Assembly (NCBI GenBank): GCA_022478985.1
Contig: JAKSZP010012174.1
Coordinates: 1-64,000 of the forward strand
Origin: Massospora cicadina
Lineage: Eukaryota > Entomophthoromycota > Entomophthoromycetes > Entomophthorales > Entomophthoraceae
Direction: 5' to 3'
DNA: 64,000 bases
In this document: positions 1 through 10,779 of the stretch, piece after piece
How positions within the stretch are numbered: position 1 is the first letter of the stretch
Layout of the letters: every line of letters starts with the position of its first letter
Notes under the pieces: model-generated
Told to the model about the DNA's origin: nothing
Seen by the model: only the letters and a program-made list of their open reading frames with translations
Databases searched by the model: none
Made by a program: the position numbers and the translations under genes

Positions 1-231
1 ACTCAATCCAGAAATAAATGAGTGCACGGACATTTCCTTCTGATCAATTTAGGCTATCAAGTTTAAAATCTCAGAATCACAGAAACTGACATGAGCATCC
101 AAATTTCTGCATTTCTGTTTCATCCATTAAGAAATTTTCAGTAATTTCATGAACTCCTGTACATTTTCATTTTGAAGTTGAGTGTACCTAAGGTTATGGC
201 AGGATTAATGGGGCTTCTACTAGGGTAAAGT
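1..231. other. No recognisable feature
   Basis: AT-rich sequence with no convincing reading frame. It ends where the first copy of the chromodomain-associated repeat begins. Confidence 0.5.
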
Positions 232-1290
232 GTCAGGTGAACAGCAAGCAAGAATTAGACTGGCCTGCCAGCCTGGATGCCAGAGCACCCAAATGGCAAA
301 CCAGAATGCCAGAGGCACTGCTGCAGGTATGATGAATATGGAACTGGAAAAGAGCTGATTTTCAACAGATAAAAACGGGAATTTGGGGAAGTTGTTTTTA
401 TTGAAAAATTTAAGGAAGGAGAATCAACCAACAATTTTCTCAGTGCAATGCGCCTGATTAGGTAGTCGTCAATTTTGAGGGAAAACAAGCTAGGATCAGT
501 TCCGCAAGTTCAACCTATGTGGCAAATTATTTTGGAAATGGGCGGGTTAGTTCCCTGGGTACTGACATCGCAAAATTTGGTGGTGGGCTGAATTGCGGTC
601 AGTTTGACCTCAAACATCTGAACCAAAGCTTGGCTATGTTTCCAATGGTTGATGCAATGGTACTTAGACCAATGAATGGCAGGAATCCTCCAAGACCACC
701 CCACATATGGGTAGACCCATTTGGTTGGAAATGGGTTCAGGACGCCCAACCCGCCCGTGCTCAGTTGCTGGGCCATTCATTTGGTCAGTGGCATTGCATC
801 AGGCGCAACACTCGATTTGCCAGCAGGAAGCTTTGAAACATTGTTGATGGTGTCCAATGCTATTACCTGCCCATTGGGGGTGATGTCTGACAGATTTGGG
901 AGGGGGGGATTTTGTCAATCATCATGTTAACCAAATTGCAACCGTTGGGCATTCCAGCTGATAGATCAGTCTTCATACCTTTTTGACCATTTGAAATCTG
1001 AGTATCAGGCTGATTGCCAATCAAATTAGTTGCGATCAATTCCATTTTGGTGATCTCAGCGCAGAGTTCACTGATTCCTTGTAACAGTTCTGTTGAGGAG
1101 AGTGTGGATACTGGAAGCAGGATCTGAAGTGGAAGGGCTGTTACCCACCGTTTATCTACTATGTGAGCAAGATCACCCTGAGTAACGAGGGGTATGGCCA
1201 TCCTCTTTGGTACCTTCTTGCTCAGTAATGGAAAGATGGCCCGATCAATGCCCAGAGGATGTTCACCAAGACTTACATTACCCTTTCCTT
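232..1290. repeat. Direct repeat, copy 1 (uninterrupted)
   Basis: This ~1.06-kb stretch recurs as copy 2, which begins at 1875 and resumes after LINE1 at 7282 to about 8198. Copy 2 begins 1643 bp downstream of the start of copy 1. Matching landmarks are the opening TCAGGTGAACAGCAAG, AAAAACGGG, AAGGAAGGAGAATCAACCAA and the conserved ATGCCCAGAGGA near the right end. The sequence before each copy differs. Copy 1 has no insertion at the point where LINE1 entered copy 2, so it serves as an empty-site paralogue. The repeat covers the C-terminal coding part of the chromodomain pseudogene. Confidence 0.85.
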
Positions 1291-1695
1291 TTTCCAAGAG
1301 AAAGGCCTCTCCACTGGGAAACTGTATAGAGCCATATTCTTGTGCTCCTTGGGTAACTTGATCGCCATTACTGATACAGGTTTTTAGGGGAAACAGAGAA
1401 TTTCGGGGTGGGATATGTGGAACGCTTTGACCAGGTTCATACAATTCACACAATCGCGCGCCTTACCCCAATTGTTCTTGTAGGCCGGATACCCTTTCCA
1501 GGCCATGAGATATTGGACAGAACATCGCGATTTATGGGATGCCAGGATAGACTCTTCCTCGGCCTCTTCCTCATTTTTGATGATGATCAGTTCCGATTCC
1601 ATGGGAATTGCACCTTTGAAGGGCGACAGCTGGGAAACTACAGGGCTTTGGGGAGCAAACTCATTGTAAGTTGAGATGTCAGACCCTACTGACAT
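510..1695 (-). pseudogene. Chromodomain protein relic, copy 1
   Basis: The open stretch 1695-1384 begins with an acidic region (EEEAEEES) followed by a chromodomain-like core: a QYLMAWKGYP segment, a degenerate W-G-K-A in place of the usual W-E-P-A, then N-C-M-N-L-V-K-A-F-H. Chromodomains bind methylated histone tails. They occur in fungal heterochromatin proteins and at the end of integrases of chromovirus Gypsy elements. Reading then shifts frame into 1453-863 (about 196 codons of unrecognised protein) and again into 776-510. The frameshifts and stops argue for a pseudogene. No integrase core lies upstream, so a stand-alone repeated chromodomain gene is favoured over a chromovirus tail, but I cannot exclude the latter. 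The C-terminal part is duplicated at 7447-7963; the chromodomain is not. Confidence 0.55.
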
Positions 1696-1874
1696 GGCCT
1701 GATAGCCGTGGCAACTATGGGGTATGGGTTTGGAGTTTTGAGTAGGATAGGACTATTGTGGGCTGGGATAACCTTCTTCACGATCTGGTTCAGTTGGAAT
1801 GAAGGGACCATTGCTTCGCCAATATCTATGAGAAAGGCAGAAATGGTAGAGTTTGATGGTTGGTCGATTATTTC

Positions 1875-2003
1875 AGGTGAACAGCAAGTAAGAATTAGAC
1901 TGGCCTGCCAGCCTGGATGCCAGAGCACCCAAATGGCAAACCAGAATGCCAGAGGTACTGCTGCTGGTACAACGAATATGGAACTAGAAGGGAGCTGAAT
2001 TTT
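1875..2003. repeat. Direct repeat, copy 2, left part
   Basis: Near-identical to 232-360. The copy is broken at 2003 by LINE1 and resumes at 7282. It ends in the 15-bp target-site duplication. Confidence 0.88.
1989..2003. repeat. Target-site duplication of LINE1, left
   Basis: AGGGAGCTGAATTTT, identical to 7267-7281. In copy 1 the equivalent sequence (around 345-360) occurs once and uninterrupted. Confidence 0.92.
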
Positions 2004-2046
2004 TATTTAACCGAGGTAAGCTGACCAGGGGACAGACATTACCAAA
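2004..2046 (-). other. LINE1 conserved 3' tail
   Basis: Read on the minus strand it contains GTCTGTCCCCTGGTCAGCTT, then ACCTCGGTTAAATAAAAA. The same block ends the ORF1-only elements and the 140-bp insertion near 25.6 kb. A diverged version ends the LINE2 and LINE3 copies. It probably acts as the 3' recognition signal for the LINE reverse transcriptase (inference from stringent-type LINEs). Confidence 0.8.
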
Positions 2047-2059
2047 TATATGTGAAACT

Positions 2060-5000
2060 AAGAGAATAACTAAGAAATATAAAAATTGGGCACCCCAGGG
2101 TACTCAAGTTACCCCTGTTGCTAGCGGGACTGCCAGGTATGGGGGGTTGGTGCATTACTCTGAGGGGGTTTCCCCTGCTATGGAGCAGGTGTGAAGGAAA
2201 GGGTCTGTGTGGAGGAACCAGAGTGGGAACCATGATTCTATGAGCGCTTTTTGTCTTGGTCTCATATATCCATAGAGCCAGGCTTGGAAGTGCTCTAGTA
2301 AGTGGACATGGAATCTGTTGATAATCCCATGAATGGTTGGGACCGTGCCCTTGAACGCATCTAATGCAATTGTGTGTATTGTCCACATTGCAATGGGTAT
2401 TATTAGGGAGCGGAGTGTAGATAGGATTGGTGACTTGATCTGAAGCGCGAAGATACTCTTTGATATCGAGAATTTCTGTTCGTTTTGAATTTTGAGCAGG
2501 CGTGCGACTTCCTGCCATATAGCTTTGGTTGGGGGGCATGTTTCTAGGCGGTGATGTAGGGATCCCTCCCCTCCACATACTGCACATGTTTTGTGGAGGG
2601 AGTTGGAGCGGTCTGCCGTCCTATAGGTCCTTCTCAAACACCGCCAGGCGTTTGCTCTTATCCTTGGTTATAGGAGTGGGTGATGTGTCATTTTCCACAT
2701 TGCTTTCTGTGTGGTTAAATTATAGGGAATGTCCAGCATATCTAGGTATTATATCCTAGCTATGCTTGGGGTTGTTGCGAGCATATCCCTCTGGGGTGGT
2801 TTTCTGGGTTTCTTAATTTGAATTGGGGGCTGGGTCGTCCCCTTCCCTGTATAGTACCCATGTTCTCTATGGTCCATCCCATACGGCGGATAGTTTGGAG
2901 GATATGTTTGAAATGAGGGGAGGTTCCATGTGGACCCGTTGCATTAGGGTGCTTGGCAAGGTATGAAAGTAGTCTGGGTGGACTATGTGGGTTGGTTAAT
3001 TTGAGCGCCTGTGCAAAGTTAGTCCTTGCTGCTCTGTACCAATGTTGTTGCGGGAGGTCTATAGCAAAGATTTCCTTTATCCAGTTACCTAGGATGTGAT
3101 TGGCATGGCTCTCAAAATCTATTAGTCCCATGCCTCCGCTTGAGCGTGGGCCAAATAGTGTTTCCATCCGTATAAGAGGGTGAGAGCCAGGCCACAGCCA
3201 GCCTAGGATAAGCGCGCGAATTGAGGTTATAAAGATAGGTGAGAAGGCGATTGCATGGCTGGGTACCATAGTATTGGGGTGATGAGCGAGTTACCACTGT
3301 AACTCGTCCTGTTAGTCCTGAGGTTCTTCCCTTGAGGGAGGCGACGCGTTTGGATACCCGTTGTAACAGGTTACTTTCCATTGTCTCATTAGCATATCCC
3401 CCTGATTCTAGCCAGATTCCAAGGTGTTGGACAGGAGTGGTGGTGGGAGGTGTTGCAAAGGGTAATATAATTGGGTTTTTTCTTTGAGTGTTGGTGTGAG
3501 GTTCTGATGTTGTGGCCCAATTGTTTGTGTATTTGCCTAAGAGGATGATTTCTGTCTTCCTTTTGTTGAGTGATGCATTGCTCACCTTAGAGTATTCCTC
3601 TAGAGTGTGTTCCAGCTGTCGGGCATCTTCATTGTTTGCTATACCTGCTACGCAGTCATCTGCAAAGGCTAGTATCTTGACTGTTGGTTGTCCTTGTGCG
3701 GTTATCCCCATGAGACGTGATTCAGCAACTCGGAGGAGCGGGTCAAAGCTAAAATTGTATAGCAGTGGGCTGAGGGGATCCCCTTGTTTGAGCCCTTTGT
3801 GTGGTTTAATCTTGTTTGTTAGGAATCCAGGGACGCATACGGCCATGGTTGCAGATTCTGTTAGGAGCATCGCCCATTTTATGAATCTTGGTGGGAGTTT
3901 GAAGGCATGTAGACATTATTTTAGGTATGGCCAGCTAACACGGTCACACGCCTTTTCCTGATCCAAGAAGACCAGGGCACCAGTTGCTTTGGATTGGCAA
4001 ATATTTGCAACAGGGTGAATGTTGTTCCATATTGAACGCCCTGGTATAAACGCAAACTGGTTGGGTGATAGGACGTCAGATGCAATTGCGCCTAATCTAG
4101 CTGCTAGAATTTTTGTTAGAATTTTTGTGTCAGTGTTAGAGAGTGCAATTGGGCGCCAGTTGGCCAGGTCCAACTTGTCACCTTTTTATACAAGGTTATA
4201 ACGTAGGATTCATGGCCTCCTGGTAATAGGCGTGTTTCCAACAAACTCTGGTTCATTGACGCAATAGGAGGGGGGCGATTTGTTGAAAATATTTTTTGTA
4301 AAATTCGTAGGGTATCCCATCAGGCCCTGGGCATTTCCTACGTGGTGCACCGCGAATTGTTTCCCAAAGCTCCTCCCATGTGATAAGGGATAGTATATTG
4401 TAATTTGGTGGTGTACTTTGTATCTTGGCAGTTTGAATAAATTCTTTAATTTTTTGTGGATCTGTTGGCATATCACGATATAATTCGGTGTAATAGCGGT
4501 GTACTTATGCCTTGACTTCCTCAGGGTCAGTTGCCACAGTGCTGTTGATCTTGCGGACCTGTGTGCATGTGAGCTGGTTTCTGCGGGAGTGGAATTGGCG
4601 GAAAAAGTATGTTGAACAGGTTTCGCCTTCCTTTATGAACTTACCTTTGTTAATACTTTGATTCTGTGTTTGTGTTCAAAGATGAGATTGTTAAGTCAGG
4701 CTGAAATTTCTGCTCATTTGCGTCCCCAATTAGGGCTTTAGCCAGATCTCGGAGTATTTATTTCCAGGTGGTCTAGTTCTGCCAAGGTACGCTTGATTGT
4801 GGCTGTGTCCGCGGTGTACTTGCGTGATGCAATATGTCAGGTTTTGTTGATTAAATCCTTTTTGAAATTTTTCCATGTTCCAATGGGATCTGAAGTGAAT
4901 GGGGCTGTGAATTCTGGGTTTGTAGCCTTGTTTTCAACCCAGTCAGATATCTCAGGAAATCTTATATTTTCTGGGTGAAGCTTTCTCCAAGGCGACACCT

Positions 5001-5709
5001 GTGTGTGGAATTGGGTTGGCGCTAACTGCACCATAACTAATCGGTGATCAGAAAAATTGATCTTTTTTGTTGTAAATTTAGAGATTCTTGAGTGGTGGGA
5101 TTGTGGGATGAGGATGTGGTCAATACGACTCATTGATATGAGCAGTCCCTCACGTATGTTGGGTCTTGTCATATGAGGAAGGATTGGTGGATTGGGAGGA
5201 AGAGCATCCTGTAAGCCAAGAGATGCCTTCATTGTGCGATATTCAATGTGTCCAGGTGGGTATACCCTAGGATTAGGCCATCAATCTGTATTGGGGTCAT
5301 CCCAGAAGTTAAAATCGCCTAACATGATGATATCTGGTGGGAGGGTGAGGGTAGAAAATTTTTTCAAATTTTTTTTTCTCTCAGTTGCAGTGCATGGTGT
5401 GTAGATACATGCTAACGAAATTATTTCATCGTGGCATGTGATTGTTGCTACCAGGACTCGACCGTGCAAGTGTGATGATGAATTTGTAATTTTAAATTTT
5501 TTGTTGTTTTGGACTATCACCCCACAGTGAGACGTCCATACTGATTGTGATGGTGCGACCCTGGTTGACCAGGATTCTTCTTCCCCTTGTAGGCAGTGGG
5601 TTTCTTGGATGGCCAAGATGTCTACAAGAGGTTTTTGCAGGAATGCCAGCTTTTTGGCTTGGGATGTATGAGCCCTGGCTCCTGCGATATTTAATGTCCC
5701 TATTGACAC
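2060..5709 (-). pseudogene. LINE1 ORF2: endonuclease and reverse transcriptase (broken)
   Basis: The frame starts at ATG 5709, just after ORF1. The first ~290 codons (5709-4837) are an AP-type endonuclease, with an opening IGTLNIAG, an IQETHC motif, a GDFNFW motif and a terminal SDHRLV motif, all typical of the exonuclease-endonuclease-phosphatase fold that nicks target DNA. Reverse-transcriptase motifs follow: LANWRPIALSNTD, NQFAFIPGRS, KQGDPLSPLLYN and catalytic FADDC (near 3660). The C-terminal part has a Cys-x2-Cys...His...Cys motif (CAVCGGEGSLHHRLETC, about 2570). There is no obvious RNase H domain. Frame changes near 5280, 4836, 4200 and 3110 disrupt the ORF. The frame probably ended near 2060 by comparison with LINE2. 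Confidence 0.85.
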
Positions 5710-5727
5710 TGAGGTGACCGTGGCGCC

Positions 5728-7148
5728 TCAGGAGCGGTTGGGAGGACCCTCTGGTCCTATCCCACCGCAGCTCATTTTGGCCATGCTCCGCATCTGTACT
5801 CCAACTCTTTCACTGCCATTGTTGGTTCCCTTGATCTGACCCAATGATTCAAGAGAATTGAGGTTTTTTGCATTTGCATCAACTTTTCCTGCACAGGTCT
5901 CATGTTGATTTGGTGCGGGTTGTTGATTGGATTTTATATTTTTGAGGTTCAACTTTGTTGCATTGTGCACCCCATTTTCACCCAAATCGCGGTTGCATTG
6001 TTCCTCAGTATGTGCATGACTGATGACACTTTGTGGCTCAGTCTGGTTACTGTGAAAATTTTCAACCTGGGCATATTGTTTTTATTGGTTGGTTCGGTGA
6101 ATATCTGAAATATCCTCCTGAATTTGTCTGTGGTTAATAACGGATTCCACATGTGCCGCCGCTTCAGCCGCTGCTCTCTTGCGGGCTTTTTGTGCTGCTT
6201 TACGCTTTTTACTTGTAACTGGGTCCACGATGGAGTATAGTCCATCTTCACCCCAGCGGAATGGGTGGTGGCCATCAGTCATTTTGGCGAAGTTTTCACT
6301 ATCTTCGTCCATAGCTCTTTCACAAAATTTTTTTCCATTAAGCCCTCTTTTACAGGGCATGCATGTTCCTTGTGGCCCAGTGAGCCACAGTGATTGCAAA
6401 TGGGTGGTGCACGTTCTGGTGTAACTTGGAATGTAGCCAACTGGCCCCTATCTACAAAGTGAAATTCTGCTGCGTGGGGAATTCTGGATAAATCATCTTC
6501 CACTTCTGGGAAGGGGTTGATTACAGCGATAGCTTTGCCCATGCACAGGTCGGGCATTAAGCGAAATCGCTGTAATTCAAGTTGTTGGATTTCTCCATAG
6601 GCCACAAGACCTTTACGGAGCTCCTCCTCGATTACCTTATGAGGAAGGTTGGTGAGGAGTGAGTCAAAGGATATGAACAAAGTTTTTGCTTTGTTCCATC
6701 TGGTGCGCGCGGTGCGCACAATTTTTTTCCCTCAGGGAGGGCAATTTCCATGCAGATTTTTGCTGCAGCATCAGCTTCATTGGCTGTTTCAAAACCAATA
6801 TTGATCCAGCTGCGTCCCATGTTGTTGGTGGCTACGTACACCGCGTGAGGGAAAAGTGAGGGCTGTGCCTCAAATGTTTTCTCCCACAGGATTGGTGACT
6901 CATCCCCAAGGAAGAGTCTGATCCCGTGTTCCACCTTTGACAAAGGTTGGTTGAATTGAATGTACATGTATTACGCATGCTTTACAGTAAATACATAAAC
7001 CAGATGGTGTCTGAGTTTGTGATTTCTTTGCAAATTGGGTTCCTGGTCCCCCTCCAGGGCGTTTCTTGCCCTTAGTTGCACCGTTAAGCGCACCACTTGC
7101 CACGACGCTCGCCCATGTTGTATTATTTTTGTTATTAAAGTCGCCCAT
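5728..7148 (-). pseudogene. LINE1 ORF1: RNA-binding CCHC protein (broken)
   Basis: The frame starts at ATG 7148 (MGDFNNKN...). The LINE2 ORF1 opens similarly, with a WAS motif after the start. About 470 codons lie in several frames: 7148-6900, 6967-6632, 6719-6279, 6399-6082 and 5985-5728. A mid-protein zinc knuckle CNHCGSLGHKEHAC (C-x2-C-x4-H-x4-C, near 6390-6350) is complete. Upstream of it are two stretches of alternating hydrophobic and basic residues that may be RRM-like folds (inference). A Lys/Arg-rich segment (KKRKAAQKARKR) lies after the knuckle. ORF1 proteins coat LINE RNA in the ribonucleoprotein. The stop lies about 20 bp before the ORF2 start, suggesting coupled translation. Confidence 0.82.
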
Positions 7149-7266
7149 CTTTCCTGTGTGTGATTATCCAAATTTGCTGTTCGAATCAAATTGTATTAAC
7201 TAAAGTGATTGTTATGAGAAAGAAAAGCAACTTAAATGATCTTTATATATAAAAACGTCAAAATTT
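7149..7266 (-). promoter_or_regulatory. LINE1 5' leader
   Basis: This 118-bp leader contains a block (GCTTTTCTTTCTC then AACAATCAC) that is also found at the 5' ends of LINE2a, LINE2b and LINE3. Its conservation suggests an internal promoter or RNA start signal (inference). Confidence 0.5.
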
Positions 7267-7281
7267 AGGGAGCTGAATTTT
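7267..7281. repeat. Target-site duplication of LINE1, right
   Basis: AGGGAGCTGAATTTT, identical to 1989-2003. Confidence 0.92.
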
Positions 7282-8198
7282 AACTGATAAAAACGGGATA
7301 TTGGGGGAAGTTGTTTTTATTGAAAAAATTAAGGAAGGAGAATCAACCAACAATTTTCTCAGTGCAATGCGCCTGATTAGGTAGTCGTCAATTTTGAGGA
7401 GAAACAAGCCAGGATTGGGTTCTGCAAGTTTGACCTATGCGGCGAATTATTTGGGAAATAGCGGGTTAGTTCCCTGAGGACTGACATCACAAAATTTGGC
7501 GGTGGACTGAGCCGCTGTCAGTTCAACCTCAAACGTCTGGTCCAAAGCTTGGCTACATTTTTGATGGTTGAAGTGATGGCGTTTAGCCCAATGAGTGGCA
7601 GGAATCCTCCAAGACCACCCCACATATGGGTGGACCCATTTGGTTGGAAATGGGTTCAGGACGCCCAACCCACCCGTGCTTGGTCGCAGGGCCATTTGTT
7701 CAGTCAGTGGCATTGCATCAGGCGCAACACCCGATTTGCTGGAAGGAAGCTTCAAAACCTTGTCAATGGTGTCTGATGCTATTACCTGCCCATTGGGGGT
7801 GATGCCTGATGGATTTGGGAGGGGGGAATTTGTTGATCATTGTGTTAACCAGATTGCAACCATCGGGCTTTCCAGCTGATAGATTGGTCTTCATACCTTT
7901 TTGACCATTTAAAATCTGAGTATCAGGCTGATTGCCACTCAAATAAGTTGCTTTGAATTCCATTTCGGTGATCTCAGCGCAGATCTCACTGATTCCTCAT
8001 GACAGTTCTGCCAAGGAGAGTGTGGGTACTGGAAGCAGGATCTGAAGCGGAAGGGCTGTTACCCAGCGTTCATCTACTACATGAGCGTGATCACCCTGTG
8101 TAATGAGGGGTATGGCCATCCTCTTCAGTACCTTATTGCTTGGGAATGGAAAGATGGCCCAATTGATGCCCAGAGGACGTTCACCGGGACTTACATAA
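7282..8198. repeat. Direct repeat, copy 2, right part
   Basis: This resumes the sequence matching 361-1290 of copy 1 and diverges at about 8198, just after GGGACTTACAT. Confidence 0.85.
7447..7963 (-). pseudogene. Chromodomain protein relic, copy 2, C-terminal part only
   Basis: Two fragments (7963-7763 and 7755-7447) closely match the C-terminal part of the relic at 510-1453. Shared landmarks include NQPDTQI, NGQKGMKT and STGGLGVLNPFPTKW. Copy 2 diverges from copy 1 before the chromodomain, so this copy has only the unrecognised C-terminal region. It is separated from its 3' end by LINE1. Function is unknown. Confidence 0.5.
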
Positions 8199-8977
8199 AG
8201 TCAACCCTCTTGAGAAAGACTTCTGATTTGTTTCTGAAAGTCTTCAAACTTTTTGAGCATTATACCATGCATGGGGTCTTCAGTGCCTTCTGCCAGGGGC
8301 TGGTGACCCTGAGAGGCCAAGGGGGCCAGGGGCCCTCTGAAGCCTGGTCGTCCTTGAGCCCCTCAGAGCTTCTTTAACCTTCAGGAACCTTGTGGCCTTA
8401 GGGCCCCATGGCCCCTCAGTGATGGAGTTATTTTGGTGCTAAAGCTGATCAAGAAGGGCTCTTAAGTGAGTTAATTGTTGCATCAAGATAGATACCAAAG
8501 CTCAGGTTTGGGTGCCAACCTCTGAAGCAGCATTGTGGATGTATTAATGTACCTCATAGACCGCACCTTGTAGTCACTGAGTAAGGTGGGTATCCATATA
8601 TCTAGAGATCCTAGAGTCTAAAAGGTTAGACTAACATCTGGCATCATTAATAAGGCGGCAGTTACCCTTCATATGTCCTTATTGTCCCAGATGCAAGTGA
8701 AGGCATTTTTGTAGAAAGATTTAAGCTGGAGTCAAGGCTCCGTACTAATCCCAGCTGGCGTAGTATTTCATAATTATGTAATCCCACCAATTTGAAGGTG
8801 TTTCTGGAGGGAAGAATGTACAAATTTCAGGAAGTAGGGTTCTGCTCCTCCAGCCAACTCATTACAAGTTAAAGAAGCCAAGCCATAATTCTTTGCATGT
8901 AGGAGGGGACATCATAAGCTTGTGAATGACTAGAACGGATCTCTGAGGAATAGAACCTATCAAGAAGTTGAAGGATG
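8199..8977. other. Spacer without recognisable gene
   Basis: The first ~200 bp (8290-8420) are GC-rich with many GGCC and CCCTCAG runs. The rest is moderately AT-rich with no significant reading frame, RNA gene or repeat match that I can see. Confidence 0.5.
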
Positions 8978-8982
8978 GTGTC
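8978..8982. repeat. Gypsy-1 target-site duplication, left
   Basis: GTGTC, matching 20175-20179. The last four bases (TGTC, 8979-8982) are also the first four bases of the TRIM-like element's 5' LTR, which Gypsy-1 entered. Confidence 0.85.
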
Positions 8983-9477
8983 TGTTATAAAATTGGCAAT
9001 AAAATAAGAGATACGCCGCCAGATTTACACAGGGTTCAACCCAATGAGCAAGTAGGAACAACAATATGACAATCATTGCCCTTGGAACACAAAATAAACT
9101 TACAAATAAATATGGAGCACTAGCTCCCGCTACTTCTTTATCTAATATACTTTTTATCGCGGCTTCTTCAAATTCCGCTGACTTTCAACTACTTAACAGC
9201 AACTTTCTTTGATCATCTAGTCTCGCCTATATGTTAACGACTTTGGATGCTATGACTCATATGGCTTAGTAATTTAATTCGCCATATCTTATTGGAACCA
9301 TCAATTCTTCATTTGGTAAGTTCACAATCGCCTAATTCGAGGCTATTTCCCAATAACCCAATATTGCTTTATGTTGAGGCTCTCACTTAATTGATAACTA
9401 TAGTAAACTCAATGGATCCAATCCATTCCGCCATCACAACTGAGGGCATATCAATTAGTCATATCATAATCGCGACA
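8983..9477 (-). repeat. Gypsy-1 3' LTR
   Basis: 495 bp, starting TGTTATAAAATT and ending CGCGACA on the plus strand, so it reads TGTCG...AACA on the element strand. It is highly similar to 19680-20174. Confidence 0.93.
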
Positions 9478-9496
9478 TTACCCTCCCCCTTTGACT
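9478..9496 (-). promoter_or_regulatory. Gypsy-1 polypurine tract
   Basis: On the minus strand CAAAGGGGGAGGG lies three bases before the 3' LTR. This is the expected plus-strand DNA primer site. Confidence 0.8.
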
Positions 9497-9510
9497 TGAC
9501 AATAAGGCTC

Positions 9511-10409
9511 CTATTTCCTATACACATGGAGGAACTTTGCATGCACTCTGTTGATGATCTGACTGCAAGCGGGGTCCATGATAGTATATGCGTCTACACC
9601 TGTCTTTTCAATAACTTCAAATGGCTCAATCCAGATTCTGGCCAACTTGTGTTTCTGGCCAAACTCATGTTGGTCATGAAAGAGAAAAATATCACCTTCC
9701 TTGAACTGCACCAACCTGCTACGATGTACCTGATTGGCAGCCTGATTCCTAATCTTTTTAGCTAAGCAGAAGGAATATGCTTCGGTCTGAAATTTGATCA
9801 GAATGTTTGTAAGGTTAGTCAAATAACGGTGGGATAAACATTCCACCGGTATCTTCTACACATGAATAAAGTGATGCCAGAAGAGCTGGGTGTCAGCTGT
9901 AAAGCAGTTGGAATGGGCTTTTCCCCATGGCGGAATGGTAACTGAAGTTATAGGCGAACACAGTAATGGAAAGAAGGGAGGTCCAATCAGATGGTCAATC
10001 CATTACTAATTTGCGCAGGATATTCACCAGAGTCCCATTCACTTGCTTGACCATTCCGTTAGATTTGGAGTGTATGGGGTTGTTAGAACCTTAGTATTCC
10101 CATGTGCTCGTTCAGTTTGTGGAGGATGTGCAAGGTGAAGTTAGTTCCATTGTCAGTGAGAATAAACTGAGGGCATATATGTTGCTGAATAAGACACTCC
10201 ATCACGAACTTGGCCACTGTAACTGCCCCTAAATCTCGTATTGCCCTTGCTTTGACCCACCAGGTCAAATGGTCAATAGCCACAAGGATATACTTACACC
10301 GGTTAGCAAGTGTTGGGAAGGGACCAACGACATCCAAGGAAACATTATGCCAAGAAAAGTGTGGTTTCACTACCTGATATGAAGTCTTATGGCAGAATGT
10401 CTTCTCCAC
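9511..10409 (-). pseudogene. Gypsy-1 integrase (broken)
   Basis: The core fragment 10409-10083 has VDVVGPFP-like and AIDHLTWW motifs and ILTDNGTNF, which carry two catalytic Asp of the DDE triad. The third residue falls in the disrupted interval 10083-9846. The C-terminal domain (9846-9511) shows FKEGDIFLFHDQ and ends with FLHVYRK, the standard GPY/F-like tail, with no chromodomain. Integrase inserts the cDNA into the host genome. Stops and a frame change separate the fragments. Confidence 0.85.
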
Positions 10410-10561
10410 TTGGCACTAATGGCAACAGGAGATGGTTTGAGCACATTGAAGTTCATACTTTCCCAATTGTACTGAGGGTGCAACAACTCCATTGTCTTAT
10501 GCACCCCCCCATGTCCGACTGCCTTGTGGGCGCTCATAATAATTCCTGACTTAGATGAGGG

Positions 10562-10712
10562 TCATGGAAAATTCACCATGGATTCGCCGATCCACTTGTA
10601 TAGTTCTCCATTCTGTTGGAAAGTATTTGCTCTCATTTTATTTAATGCTTTGATCACTTGGGGAAGTTCATTGTTGTATTTTCCGCAGATCATTTTGTCA
10701 AACATTATATTA
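10562..10712 (-). pseudogene. Gypsy-1 RNase H-integrase linker fragment
   Basis: This continues the polyprotein after the LINE2a insertion (NIMFDKMICGKYNNEL...). The twelve duplicated bases encode part of this junction on both sides. Confidence 0.7.
10701..10712. repeat. LINE2a target-site duplication, left
   Basis: AACATTATATTA, identical to 15981-15992. Confidence 0.88.
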
Positions 10713-10779
10713 CTTGAATTTGTTGTGGAAAAGGCCGACCATGGGACAGACACTTCTGAATTTGACCCAAAAGAGACAA

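Larger units (their letters stand above)
2004..7266 (-). mobile_element. LINE1: full-length two-ORF non-LTR retrotransposon
   Basis: This is a 5.26-kb LINE on the minus strand, bounded by a perfect 15-bp target-site duplication and ending in an A-rich tail (the T-rich run at 2001-2010). It has a short 5' leader, ORF1 (RNA-binding, CCHC knuckle) and ORF2 (AP-like endonuclease, reverse transcriptase, C-terminal zinc motif). This layout is that of Tad1/I-type fungal LINEs. The length agrees with LINE2a (5268 bp), LINE2b (5282 bp) and the reconstructed LINE3 (~5258 bp). Protein similarity to the LINE2 copies is clear but incomplete, so it is a separate subfamily. Both ORFs carry frameshifts, so this copy looks inactive although the reverse-transcriptase FADD motif is intact. 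It inserted into repeat copy 2. Confidence 0.92.
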
